Shown: positions 16,594 to 25,691 of the stretch, in pieces
Layout: the number at the start of each line of letters is the position of its first letter
How positions within the stretch are numbered: the stretch's first letter is position 1
Assembly (NCBI GenBank): GCA_035602605.1
Contig: DATNLZ010000070.1
Location: 1 to 34,793 of the forward strand
Length of the DNA stretch: 34,793 nucleotides
Direction: 5' to 3'
From: DASQHY01 sp035602605
GTDB taxonomy: Bacteria > Acidobacteriota > Terriglobia > Acidiferrales > UBA7541
Notes under the pieces: generated by a model
The model's database searches: none
What the model was told of the DNA's origin: nothing
Seen by the model: the letters and a program-made list of their open reading frames with translations, nothing else
Program-made: the position numbers and the translations under genes

Positions 16594-16790
16594 GATCCGA
16601 GCAGTCTGGACGAGTGGCGATCTGAGAGCTATAAAGTGTTCTGGCCCGGAGTGAAGGCTCTGGGAAGCAGCGAAAATGTAATCCTAATTGTTGGAGAGGC
16701 CCATCGTGCGGGCGTAGTGGAACGACTCAAGAAGCAAGGTTTGGTTCGGGGACTGCTTCCTGCCAATAAACGCCAACAAGCTTCGAACTG
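16594..16790 (+). pseudogene. Short open frame after the efflux operon, possible remnant
   Basis: A frame of about 65 codons, open after a TAA and lacking an ATG, reads YKVFWPGVKALGSSENVILI then VGEAHRAGVVERLKKQGLV before a TGA. Composition is protein-like, but no family was recognised. It is probably the tail of a deleted gene. Confidence 0.25.
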
Positions 16791-16812
16791 ACGGCGTTCA
16801 CCGCAGGCCGTT

Positions 16813-16853
16813 CCGTACCAAACGAATGTACTATATATATCATTCGTTTACGG
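16813..16853. terminator. Strong hairpin downstream of the efflux operon
   Basis: Perfect 9-base stem AAACGAATG/CATTCGTTT with a 12-base AT-rich loop (TACTATATATAT), extended by CCGT/ACGG beyond a 3-base bulge. It lies about 225 bases after the channel gene. There is no T-tract, so a classical terminator is not proven; it could also be a regulatory dyad. Confidence 0.35.
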
Positions 16854-17051
16854 TCAGAACCGCCCAAACACACCGATCCAGGATCATGCTAAAGCTTGGC
16901 GTTCATTCTTTGGCTGAGCTGGTTCACTATGCAATGAAATAATCTCTGCGAAACCCAGTTAGATAAGTTTCTAGCGTTCTTCGTCGTTTCAACACTCTTC
17001 CACATATAACGTCAGCCACGTAATCATATCTTCCCAAGGTCTCTAAAGATC

Positions 17052-17087
17052 TTACTTGACAAGTAAAGACAATATAAACAGAATACA
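17052..17087 (+). promoter_or_regulatory. Candidate promoter with palindrome over its -35 box
   Basis: TTGACA at 17056-17061 is a consensus -35; AGAATA at 17080-17085 (18-base spacing) is a modest -10. The perfect dyad TTACTTG-A-CAAGTAA (17052-17066) covers the -35 box. It lies about 250 bases before the first VCBS gene, the nearest downstream gene. Confidence 0.35.
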
Positions 17088-17308
17088 CCCGCATTTTTTA
17101 CGCGAGTACCGATGCAGTCCCCCAGGAACTCGTGCTGGCTTCGATTACTGACATTTAGGTTCGCGGTCGCTGCTGTCCGAAAAGGAAGGCACGCGCAAAG
17201 AGAAGATTACATCCCGATAGCTGCAACAATTGTACGACGACGTTGGCAAAAGTACGACGTCCTGATACCAAAGAATGTGTCAGTGACGTAGAAAGTTGGA
17301 GCGCATCA

Positions 17309-19552
17309 ATGGGAAGATCCTGTTTGCATCGCACCTTTCGAGGGGTTCGGATCTCGCGAGCCGCGGCGCTCTTAGCTCTGACGTTAACTATCGGCGAATG
17401 TTTGCAGGCTCAAGACGTCTCATTCGTCGCCCGTCGGGACTTTAATGTCGGAGGCAATCCGGGTGGATTGAGCGGTGGGGATTTCAATCATGACGGGTTC
17501 CGCGATGTAGTGGTGGCCAATTCCACTTCGGATAACGTAGGGATCCTCTTGGGCAACGGAGACGGTACCTTCCGCTCTGTGGTCAAGTATGGAGTGGGAA
17601 GCTTTCCCAGTTTCGTAGCTGTGGGGGACTTCAACAACGACGGTAACCTGGATATTGTCACAGCCAATTCGAGTGACATCTCCATTCTACTAGGCAACGG
17701 CGATGGCACGTTTCGACCGAGCAGGACTTTTCCCGCGGGTTCGCGACCTGTCCGCCTCGTTGTCGGAGATTTTAATGGCGATGGCAAAGCGGATATCGTC
17801 GTTGCGAATTCGTTTTTCACTCTCTCCACTGTAACCGTCCTTTTAGGCCGGGGAGACGGAACCTTTCAATCACCCCAAAGCTTTCCAGTCGGGAACAGTC
17901 CAAGTTGGATCGTGGCTGCCGACTTCAATGGCGACGGCCGTCTTGACGTGGCCGTCTCTAACTCCGGCTCCAACAATGTCTCGGTATTGCTCGGCAATGG
18001 AGACGGTACTCTTCAACCGTCCAGAACGTTCGCAACTGGCATGAACCCCCGCTCTCTCTGCATAGGTGACTTCAACGGCGATGGAAGGCTGGATTTGGTA
18101 ACCGCTGACTCCGACTCCAACACGCTCTCTCTGCTTTTGGGCAATGGCAATGGGACATTCGAGGCCGCCAAAAGCCTGCCAACGGGGAGTTCTCCGAGCC
18201 TGGTCATCGCTGGCGATTTGGATGGCGACGGCAAGCTCGACCTTGCCGTAGTCGCCGTCCCCCGGTTTTCTTCCACGTTTAGTGTGCGGAGTTTGTTGGG
18301 CAATGGTGATGGAACATTTCGACAGTCGCGAGACTTTTCCCTTGGGGGCACTCCTACGTCATTGGGCCTCGACGATTTTGATAACGATGGCCGCCTCGAC
18401 CTGGTGATCGCTGAAGCGACTCCCTATCAGCCGGGGATGCTCGAGGAGCTGCTGGGAAATGGCGATGGCAGCTTCGAAACTTCAACGGAAATCGGCGTGG
18501 GCAATTCTCCGGTCTCGCTGGCCCTCGGTGATTTTAATAATGACGGCAATCCTGATGTAGCCGTGCTGAACTCGTCATCCGCTGGAATCGACATACTGCT
18601 TAGCAACGGCGATGGAACTCTGACGCGCGGGGCGGACATTTCGCTACCCGGTTACGGAGCGATTCAAATCCTGGCAGGGGATTTCAACCACGACGGCAAT
18701 TTGGACCTGCTCGTGGCGTATTTTAATTCGACCAATAATCTCGTGCTTATTCTCGGCAATGGTGACGGTACTTTTCGCATTCCTTTGACTTTCTCACTAG
18801 GCTTCGCCCCGAACGGTGTCGCTTTAGGCGACTTCAACGGCGATGGAAACCTCGATATTGCCTTGACCGATGCAAATTCCAATGCAGTCTGGATCGTGCT
18901 GGGCGTCGGTGATGGAATCTTTGAGTCGCCACGAGCCATTTCGGCAGGTCCTAACCCGACCGCGCTTGCCGTGGGTGACTTTAATGGAGACGGTCTTCTG
19001 GACTTGGCAGTAGCGAACCCAGTTCCTCAGCCGGGATTTCCGGGAAATGTGTTTGTGTTGCTTGGAAACGGCGACGGAACATTTCAACGCGCCGTCAGCT
19101 ATCCGGTTGAGCGAACTCCTGTTTTTCTCGTCGCTACCGATATCAACGGTGACGGCACCGTCGATCTGGTGGTTGCGAACCGTGATTCCAGAAGTGTGAC
19201 CGTGCTCCTCAGCAACCCGGATGGAACCTTCCAGGCCGGACTCAACTTTGCCACCAATGTTAGTCCTTCTGCGATCGTCGTAGCTGACTTCAATGGCGAC
19301 CTGCTGCCAGACCTGGCCATCGTCAACAACGTCTCCAACAACGTGTCCATTCTCTTGAATCAAGGCACGCAATTTGGTCCAGGCATTGAGTCTCTAATCT
19401 TTTTCGCTCCCTCTCGAGAATTTGGCGCCGGAAGGGGGCCTGTGGCTCTCGTGGCGACAGATTTCAATAATGACGGAAGGATCGACCTCCTAGTGTTGAA
19501 TCGGGAAAGCAATAATCTATCGCTGCTGATTAACAACACGCCGATTCCGTGA
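17309..19552 (+). CDS. Secreted VCBS/FG-GAP repeat protein 1
   Basis: A 747-residue exported protein. After a signal peptide (hydrophobic AAALLALTLTIG, probable cleavage near LQAQDVSF) it consists of 14 repeats of about 50 residues, each with a calcium-loop core DFNGDGxxDLxVAN and a closing LLGNGDGTF. Such repeats (VCBS, PF13517) form integrin-like beta-propellers; 14 would fit two seven-bladed propellers. Repeat 13 has a degraded loop (FNGDLLPD). No enzyme domain, anchor or sorting tail is seen, so it is likely secreted or surface-associated; ligand unknown. ATG at 17309 follows GGAG and gives a clean signal peptide; a TTG at 17243 is rejected. First of three tandem paralogues. Confidence 0.85.
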   Translation: MGRSCLHRTFRGVRISRAAALLALTLTIGECLQAQDVSFVARRDFNVGGNPGGLSGGDFNHDGFRDVVVANSTSDNVGILLGNGDGTFRSVVKYGVGSFPSFVAVGDFNNDGNLDIVTANSSDISILLGNGDGTFRPSRTFPAGSRPVRLVVGDFNGDGKADIVVANSFFTLSTVTVLLGRGDGTFQSPQSFPVGNSPSWIVAADFNGDGRLDVAVSNSGSNNVSVLLGNGDGTLQPSRTFATGMNPRSLCIGDFNGDGRLDLVTADSDSNTLSLLLGNGNGTFEAAKSLPTGSSPSLVIAGDLDGDGKLDLAVVAVPRFSSTFSVRSLLGNGDGTFRQSRDFSLGGTPTSLGLDDFDNDGRLDLVIAEATPYQPGMLEELLGNGDGSFETSTEIGVGNSPVSLALGDFNNDGNPDVAVLNSSSAGIDILLSNGDGTLTRGADISLPGYGAIQILAGDFNHDGNLDLLVAYFNSTNNLVLILGNGDGTFRIPLTFSLGFAPNGVALGDFNGDGNLDIALTDANSNAVWIVLGVGDGIFESPRAISAGPNPTALAVGDFNGDGLLDLAVANPVPQPGFPGNVFVLLGNGDGTFQRAVSYPVERTPVFLVATDINGDGTVDLVVANRDSRSVTVLLSNPDGTFQAGLNFATNVSPSAIVVADFNGDLLPDLAIVNNVSNNVSILLNQGTQFGPGIESLIFFAPSREFGAGRGPVALVATDFNNDGRIDLLVLNRESNNLSLLINNTPIP

Positions 19553-19670
19553 GTTCGCGCGTGATTGCAGGCGGAAAGCCAGAGCACCCGGCCTAAATGG
19601 GCAATCTGCAGATGAGTATCGTACCGGGCCAACCAGAGTCATGCATGAAGAAGTAAGAGGAGAACAACCG

Positions 19671-21842
19671 ATGCGGCGAGACTTGATCCGAGGGATCGTT
19701 CTGGTGGGCATGATGGCTCTACAGGTCGCAGCGTTAGGTACGTCCGTTTCGGCCCAGAGCGTGTCCTTGGTCGCCCGGCGCGATTTCAAAACAGGCGGGT
19801 CTCCTCAGTCTGTCGCCGTTGCAGATTTTAATGGTGATGGTGCGCCGGACCTTGTGGTGGCCAACTCCACGCCCGACGGCATTGCCATCATGCTTGGCAA
19901 TGGAGACGGAACCTTTCAACCGGCGGTCAATTACCCTGTCACCAACGGCCCAAAGTTTGTCATCGTAGGAGATTTCAACAATGACGGTTATATAGACGTC
20001 GTTACAGCGAATCGATCCGCCTTGTCCCTGCTGCTCGGCAATGGTGACGGCTCCTTTCGGTCCGCGATTACTCTTTTCCTGGGGGGAATCAACCCTGCTT
20101 GGATCGTTGCCGGAGACTTCAACGGAGATAGCAAGACGGATCTCGCTGTGGCAGGCACAAGTTTTACAGGAGGATCGAGCATAACGATTTTACTGGGCAA
20201 AGGGGATGGCACTTTCGAACCGCCGAAGACGAGTCCCTTGAGTAGTGGCGCAACTTCTCTCGCTGCGGCAGATTTCGACAATGATGGAAATCTCGATCTT
20301 GCCATGACAACCCCTGGTTTGCGTGGAGTCTCGGTGATGCTTGGGAATGGGAATGGCAGTTTTCAACCTCCCAGGACGTTCGCTACAGGCTCGGACCCGC
20401 GTGTCGTGGTGGTTGCAGATTTCAATGCCGACGGTAAGTTGGATTTGGCGGTAGCGAATTTCGGCACGGACGACGTCTCCATCCTGCCCGGAAATGGGGA
20501 CGGGACTTTCCAAGCTGGCTCGCGAATTGCCACCGGTCTGAGTCCTGTATTTCTCGTGGCAGGCGATTTTAATTCTGATGGGATACCGGATCTGGCAGTG
20601 CTGAACGCCCCTCCGTTTCAAGGCTCCGCACAGGTCACAACGATCTTGGGAAACGGCGACGGAACTTTTCGCGGACCGCACACTGATATTTCGGAACCTG
20701 TTCCCAATTCAGTGGCAGTCGGAGACTTCAATCGTGACGGGAAAGTCGATTTGGTAATTTCGGCCCCTTCTGCCGGCTTTTCCACTACTGCCGGCAGGGT
20801 TTCCGAACTGCTAGGCAATGGCGACGGAACTTTCCAAGGCGCTGTAGCTTTGCCGTCGATTTCCCCCGGGAGTGTAGTCGTGGGCGATTTCGATCGCGAT
20901 GGTGTGCTGGATCTGGCCATCCTGGACGGTGCGAATCCTCCTCAGATTTCAACCCTGCTCGGGAATGGCGACGGATCTTTTCGTTTCGGCGCGAGTCGGC
21001 CCTTCGGGGATTACAGTTGGTCACAAATACTGACAGCGGATGTGGATGGGGACGGTCGGCTGGACCTCGTAGTTCTCTCTTTTAGTGGTTCGATCAGGAC
21101 CTTTCTTGGAAACGGAGACGGATCTTTCCGCGCTCCGACTGTTTATTACCCTGGGTTCAATACGGGCTTTATCGCTGTGGGCGACTTCAACGGGGACGGC
21201 CGTATTGACATGGTTGGCACTGCTTCGTATCAGGGCGGGGTTTGGGTTGCACTGGGCAATGGAGACGGATCATTTCAACTAGGCCAGCTTTCGCTCGCTC
21301 CCTCATTCGGCTCAATCGCCGTGGCAGATTTCAACCGCGATGGAAAACTGGACCTGGCTGGCGCCGGCTCCAATAGCGTGACGATGTTGCTGGGCAATGG
21401 TGACGGAACCTTCCGCACAGGCCAAACTTATCCAATAGGGCAAAATCCTCGTGTCCTCGTCGCTGGAGATTTAAATGGCGATGGAATGATAGACCTCGCA
21501 ACCGCAAATCAGAACTCGAACAACGTTTCCGTGCTGTACGGAAATGGCGATGGAACTTTTCAAAGCGCCGTTAACTCTCCCGCGGGGGATATTCCGATAT
21601 CGCTCGCTATGGTGGACCTCAATGACGACGGGCTACCCGAGCTAGTTGTCGGAACGGGTGGATCCCGAAATTACGCAGTGCTGGTGAACCTCGGCACCTC
21701 TTTTGCTCCGCCTTTAGAATTTGGTGCGGGCGACTATCCAATCGGGATTGTGGCTGGCGATTTTACCGGGCATGGTCGGGCCGATCTTGTCGTGCTATCG
21801 GGCGGACTCTGGTTGGTGGTTAACAATGCGCCCCCTCGATAA
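19671..21842 (+). CDS. Secreted VCBS/FG-GAP repeat protein 2
   Basis: A 723-residue paralogue of its upstream neighbour, with a signal peptide (MRRDLIRGIVLVGMMALQVA then ALGTSVSAQS) and again 14 DFNxDGxxDL repeats ending in LGNGDGTF-type turns. The opening of the mature protein, SVSLVARRDF, is shared by all three paralogues. Two late loops are altered: repeat 13 reads DLNDDGLPEL and repeat 14 DFTGHGRADL, which would weaken calcium binding there. The ATG at 19671 is preceded by AGAGGAGA; an upstream ATG at 19641 lacks a signal-compatible context. It starts about 120 bases after gene 1 and could share its transcript. Confidence 0.85.
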   Translation: MRRDLIRGIVLVGMMALQVAALGTSVSAQSVSLVARRDFKTGGSPQSVAVADFNGDGAPDLVVANSTPDGIAIMLGNGDGTFQPAVNYPVTNGPKFVIVGDFNNDGYIDVVTANRSALSLLLGNGDGSFRSAITLFLGGINPAWIVAGDFNGDSKTDLAVAGTSFTGGSSITILLGKGDGTFEPPKTSPLSSGATSLAAADFDNDGNLDLAMTTPGLRGVSVMLGNGNGSFQPPRTFATGSDPRVVVVADFNADGKLDLAVANFGTDDVSILPGNGDGTFQAGSRIATGLSPVFLVAGDFNSDGIPDLAVLNAPPFQGSAQVTTILGNGDGTFRGPHTDISEPVPNSVAVGDFNRDGKVDLVISAPSAGFSTTAGRVSELLGNGDGTFQGAVALPSISPGSVVVGDFDRDGVLDLAILDGANPPQISTLLGNGDGSFRFGASRPFGDYSWSQILTADVDGDGRLDLVVLSFSGSIRTFLGNGDGSFRAPTVYYPGFNTGFIAVGDFNGDGRIDMVGTASYQGGVWVALGNGDGSFQLGQLSLAPSFGSIAVADFNRDGKLDLAGAGSNSVTMLLGNGDGTFRTGQTYPIGQNPRVLVAGDLNGDGMIDLATANQNSNNVSVLYGNGDGTFQSAVNSPAGDIPISLAMVDLNDDGLPELVVGTGGSRNYAVLVNLGTSFAPPLEFGAGDYPIGIVAGDFTGHGRADLVVLSGGLWLVVNNAPPR

Positions 21843-21971
21843 GGATGGGCGCGATACGGATGACCACGAGCAAGATGCTGACAGGGTAACAAGCGGTGTC
21901 AGGCGGCATGGCAAGTATTCTCGGCAACTTCAAATTGTATTCTGTGCCCGGGCACAGAGGAGAGTGGGAAA

Positions 21972-24170
21972 ATGCGGAATCATAGAATTGGGTTGATCTT
22001 GTCTTTAGCCTTTCTCTCTTCTGCGTGGCTGCTTATGGTTGAGGGCTTGCATGCCCAGAATGTTTCCTTCCTTGCGCGCCGCGATCTCGACATTGTAGGG
22101 CCTGGCGCCGCACTTGCCGTCGCGGACTTCAACGGCGACCGCATCTCCGATTTGGTGGTGGTAACTTCTTTTTCGAATACCGTCGGTGTTTTGCTTGGAA
22201 AAGGGGATGGCTCATTCCAGCCGATAGTTAGTTATCCCGTTGGACAGAATCCTTCAGCTGTAGCTGTCGGTGACTTCAACGGTGACGGCGTGATGGACAT
22301 CGTTACCACCAATCAAAGCAATCTTTCGATTCTATTAGGTAAAGGCGATGGTACGTTTCAATCGAGCGTCAATTTTTCCCCACTCTTTTACGCTACCGCT
22401 CCAGTCGTCGGTGATTTCGATGGAGATGGCAAGCTTGACCTTGCCGTAGTCACTCCTATCTTTCCGTCCGGAAGTGTGCGTGTGTTCTTGGGTAACGGCG
22501 ACGGAACTTTTCAAGTCGCCAGGGTCTTCCCCGTGGGTAGTTCTTCGTATTCCATGACGGCGGGAGACTTCAATAACGACGGCATTCTTGACCTGGCCGT
22601 CGCAAATCGCGATTCGAATGATGTCTCAATGCTGCTGGGACGCGGAGACGGTACATTCGAGCCGGAGCGCCGGCTTCCTGCAGGCGCGGGGCCGAGGTGG
22701 ATTGCGGCCGCAGATTTCAATGGTGACGGGAACACGGACCTGGTCGTCGCCAATTTCGACTCACAAGATATCTCCGTTATTCTCGGCAGAGGAGACGGGA
22801 CCTTTCGTTCTGCCCTGAATGTCGTGACCGGCGGCAGTGCGACTTCTTTGACCGTCGGCGATTTTAATAACGATGGGCTGCTTGATTTGGCCCTCAACAC
22901 TGGCCCTTCTTGCTGCATCGCGGCCCCCGGGAACGTCGCAATCATGGTGGGAAACGGAGACGGAACATTTCAAACGGTGAGAAATTTCGCCCTCGGAGGA
23001 AACGGCAGCGCACTGGTTGCAGCGGATTTTAACGGCGACGGTTTCTTGGATGTAATGGTGGCCACCCCGGGTTCGATTTTCACTGCTGGTGGCATACAGC
23101 AATTCTTTGGGAATGGTGACGGCACATTGCAGTCCGCTCCAAGCCTCCCGACTGGCAACTTCCCAATTGCGATTGCCGGCGCCGATTTTAATCATGATGG
23201 AACTCTCGATCTCGCCGTGCTGAACTCATCCTCCCCAGCTTCGGTGACAATACTGCTTTCAAATGGCGATGGGACATATCAAGACGGGACCATAATCCCC
23301 ACGCTGGTTACCAATGCTGCAGCCATCGTGGTGGGCGATTTCAATGGCGATGGAGTTCCAGACCTGGCCGTCGCTGGGAGAGAATTCTCCAATAATCTAG
23401 TGATTTTGTTGGGTCGGGGTGATGGCACATTTAGACCCCCGTTCACCGGATCCACCGGTTTCAGCATTGCCTCGATGGCCGTTGGCGATTTCAATGGCGA
23501 CGGGAAACTGGATGTGGTGGTCGCCAGCCAGAATACCGGTATTGTGTCCATCCTTTTGGGCTTGGGCGATGGCACATTTCAGGTTGCCCGATCGTTCCCA
23601 GGGGGTTTTGGCCCAATCGCCGTTGGCGATTTTAATGGAGATGGGATTCTCGATTTGGCCGTCGGAATGGGTTTTCGTAACAGCATTGTCGTGCTGCCGG
23701 GAAATGGTGATGGAAGTTTTCAGACAGGAACAAGCTACTTCGTCGGCCGGAACCCTATTTCCATAGTCGCTGGCGATCTAAATGGTGACGGAGTGGTCGA
23801 TCTCGCGGTTGCGAATCGCGATTCGAACAATCTTTCCGTGCTATTCGGTGTTGGAGACGGAACGTTTCGATCGGCGTTCAACTATGACACGGGGATTAAT
23901 CCAACTTCGATTGCGGTTGGAGACTTCAATGGCGACGGGAAGGCGGACTTGGCTGCAGTCAATTCCGTATCAAACAACGTTTCTGTGCTACTCAACCAGG
24001 CCGACCAGTTCTTTCCCCACTTTGCGCCGGGCGTCGTATTCGGCGTGGGCAACTTTCCGCAGATGCTGCTCGCAGATGATTTCAATCGCGATGGGAAGCT
24101 CGACCTCATCGTTGTCAACCGCAACTCCAACAACGTTTCGCTCTTAATGAACAATACAGCCACCCAGTAA
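21972..24170 (+). CDS. Secreted VCBS/FG-GAP repeat protein 3
   Basis: A 732-residue third paralogue. Signal peptide MRNHRIGLILSLAFLSSAWL then LMVEGLHAQ, mature start NVSFLARRDL, then 14 calcium-loop repeats. Repeat 1 has DFNGDRISDL, lacking the second glycine; the others are near consensus. Repeat 6 carries an insertion with adjacent cysteines (PSCCIAAPG) that could form a disulphide. It ends in NNVSLLMNNT, like paralogue 1. ATG at 21972 is preceded by GAGGAGA. The gap to gene 2 is 129 bases. Function presumably binding or adhesion, as in other FG-GAP proteins; this is inference. Confidence 0.85.
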   Translation: MRNHRIGLILSLAFLSSAWLLMVEGLHAQNVSFLARRDLDIVGPGAALAVADFNGDRISDLVVVTSFSNTVGVLLGKGDGSFQPIVSYPVGQNPSAVAVGDFNGDGVMDIVTTNQSNLSILLGKGDGTFQSSVNFSPLFYATAPVVGDFDGDGKLDLAVVTPIFPSGSVRVFLGNGDGTFQVARVFPVGSSSYSMTAGDFNNDGILDLAVANRDSNDVSMLLGRGDGTFEPERRLPAGAGPRWIAAADFNGDGNTDLVVANFDSQDISVILGRGDGTFRSALNVVTGGSATSLTVGDFNNDGLLDLALNTGPSCCIAAPGNVAIMVGNGDGTFQTVRNFALGGNGSALVAADFNGDGFLDVMVATPGSIFTAGGIQQFFGNGDGTLQSAPSLPTGNFPIAIAGADFNHDGTLDLAVLNSSSPASVTILLSNGDGTYQDGTIIPTLVTNAAAIVVGDFNGDGVPDLAVAGREFSNNLVILLGRGDGTFRPPFTGSTGFSIASMAVGDFNGDGKLDVVVASQNTGIVSILLGLGDGTFQVARSFPGGFGPIAVGDFNGDGILDLAVGMGFRNSIVVLPGNGDGSFQTGTSYFVGRNPISIVAGDLNGDGVVDLAVANRDSNNLSVLFGVGDGTFRSAFNYDTGINPTSIAVGDFNGDGKADLAAVNSVSNNVSVLLNQADQFFPHFAPGVVFGVGNFPQMLLADDFNRDGKLDLIVVNRNSNNVSLLMNNTATQ

Positions 24171-24305
24171 CGCAAACGCACGGGTGCTCGGAGCCAGGCT
24201 GTCATTTCGCCAAAACTCCGTCTGTCTCCGAGTAGAGGAAAGCACGACGGGCTGTAGGTGTTCCTTGGCTGTATCCGCCGTTTCCAGCTTCGTGCCCGTT
24301 TAGGT
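24171..24305. other. Gap between VCBS gene 3 and the group II intron remnant
   Basis: Contains CTCGGAG and CTCCGAG as a distant inverted pair (a loop of about 30 bases), and the reverse complement of the end motif of repeat B (GCCAAAACTCCG). The 3' end of the intron RNA should lie at the right edge of this stretch. Confidence 0.35.
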
Positions 24306-25345
24306 TCACCATGACGTCGTCGGCTCTCCCCCCTCACAGACCCCACCGTGCAGATTTACCGCAGCGGGTTCCTCAAGCGTGGCTCTCCGCACTGCCCTAG
24401 GGTGTAAGATCCGCGGTCGCAACAAGGGGTGTTTCCTTAGGATGGCTGCATATTTCTCCCAGGTCATCCCGTGTCCACGAGTGCGTCGGCTAAGCCACTT
24501 TCGCCAGGTATGAAGGACTTCCCGAAAGAACCGCCAGATACTCCGGTAGTTCGTCGGTCGCCCGTAATACTGGTAGTGGCCCCGGAGCTTGGCGTTTAGG
24601 GTCTTCTGCTGCTCATCCACCGGCCGCTGTCGGTTCTCCTGGCACCATTCGGCGATTGCCGTCAGGCCCCGTCGGAACCGCTTCTTCATCGTTCTTACGT
24701 GCACGGTGAACTTCCCCTTTCGACTGCGTGCGCCGATGTGCGTCAAGCCGAGGAAATCCAGAGTGCAGGGTTTCCGCCCCTGCCTCTTCGCATTTCCTTC
24801 CGCATATCGCCCAAATTCCACCAGCCGCGTCTTCTGCGGGTGGAGCGTCAAACCGTATTTCGCGAACCTCTTCGATAAGACCTCCATCACCTTTTCGCGT
24901 CCTCCTTGTACTGGAAGCACAGCACGGCATCATCGGCGAAGCGGATCTCGTGTGCCTCGCCCCTTATTCGGGGTTTCACTTCGTTCTCGAACCATTCATC
25001 GAGCACGTAGTGCAGGTAGATATTGGCCAAGAGCGGACTGATCGTCTGCCCTTGTCCCGTACCTGTTTCGCTCACGAGCAGCCTACCCTCTTCGATGATG
25101 CCTACCTGTATCCGCTTCCGTATCAATCGAAGTACGCTTCCATCGCGGACTCTCTTCCCGATCAGTTCCATGAGTTGTTTTCTCACGATCGAATCAAAGT
25201 ACGCGGTAATGTCCAGTTCCAGGATCCATTCCGTAGGCCGAGTGCAGATCACTCGTCTCACTTCATCCAGCGCTTGGTGCTGCCCTCGTCCGGGTCGGAA
25301 CCCGTACGAGCAGTCGAGAAAATCCTGCTCGTAAATGGCATTCAG
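24306..25345 (-). pseudogene. ltrA-like: Group II intron reverse transcriptase/maturase, 5'-truncated and frameshifted
   Basis: Minus-strand remnant of an intron-encoded protein. In order: LNAIYEQDFLDCSYGFRPGR (finger region), WILELDITAYFDSI (catalytic Asp), GTGQGQTISPLLANIYLHYV, then IRFADDAVLCF, the YADD catalytic motif in the variant FADD. One base is missing near 24897, so the frame stops at KEDAKR and resumes as VMEVLSKRFAKYGLTLHPQK. The maturase segment FLGLTHIGARSRKGKF and KLRGHYQYYGRPTNYRSIWR follows, and there is no obvious endonuclease domain. Everything before LNAIYEQ is missing and is replaced at about 25345 by an IS-end-like sequence. Confidence 0.85.
24339..24371 (-). ncRNA. Possible group II intron domain V
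   Basis: On the minus strand, GAACCCGCTGCGGTAAATCT then GCACGGTGGGGTC can fold as the two-part domain V hairpin with a small bulge, directly before CTGTGAGGGGGG, the usual sequence after domain V in this intron class. The canonical AGC triad is AAC here, consistent with decay. Confidence 0.45.
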
Positions 25346-25475
25346 TATTGGGGTGAACCCTTAGAGTGGCACAGTTTTTTTGGACACACGTGTGCTGACA
25401 CACGTGCACAACATAGGTGGCCTCCTGAAAACAACACCACACTGACGGTATGAACGAATGTCACCTTTCCGAACT
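25346..25475. other. IS-end-like sequence beside the intron remnant
   Basis: Starts GGGGTGAACCCTTAGAGTGG and continues with CACAGTTTTTTTGGACAC, which is shared with 31540-31562. A GTGTGCTGACACAC-type dyad follows near 25390. It looks like a solitary insertion-sequence terminus; no transposase is adjacent. Confidence 0.4.
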
Positions 25476-25691
25476 CTAGGTCACCCACTTCATCGTCAGT
25501 TTCTTGCGCTTTTTCGCGCAGTCGAGAAGATAAAGGTCGATTAACTTCTGGTAAGGAAGTCCTGTCTCATCCGCCAGCCCCTTGAAATAGTCCACGACTT
25601 CCGGACTCAAGTTGATTCCCACGGCTTGTTTCTTCCCCGCGTACGGGTTCTTGAGTTCTTTCATCTTGGAAAAATCATATTCCTTCTTCAT
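25476..25691 (-). CDS. brnA: BrnA antitoxin
   Basis: A 71-residue protein with the BrnA pattern: N-terminal KKEYDFSKMKELKNPYAGKK and a ribbon-helix-helix VGINLSPEVVDYFKGLADET GLPYQ-type region followed by LIDLYLLDCAKK. BrnA binds the BrnT toxin through its N-terminal part and represses the operon through its ribbon-helix-helix. It begins inside the end of brnT (17-base overlap), as is normal for this system. Undamaged. Confidence 0.9.
   Translation of the reverse strand: MKKEYDFSKMKELKNPYAGKKQAVGINLSPEVVDYFKGLADETGLPYQKLIDLYLLDCAKKRKKLTMKWVT

Noticed and set aside
18013..20920. Many minus-strand open frames opposite the VCBS genes, rich in PSPLPS-type motifs
   Set aside because: They are antisense shadows of the glycine/aspartate repeat codons.
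17243..24170. Repeated DNA of the VCBS genes as a CRISPR or satellite array
   Set aside because: The repeat is at the protein level (DFNGDG / LGNGDGTF) with variable codons and spacing of about 150 bases.
24589..25453. Plus-strand frames opposite the reverse transcriptase
   Set aside because: Antisense to a region with clear reverse transcriptase motifs.
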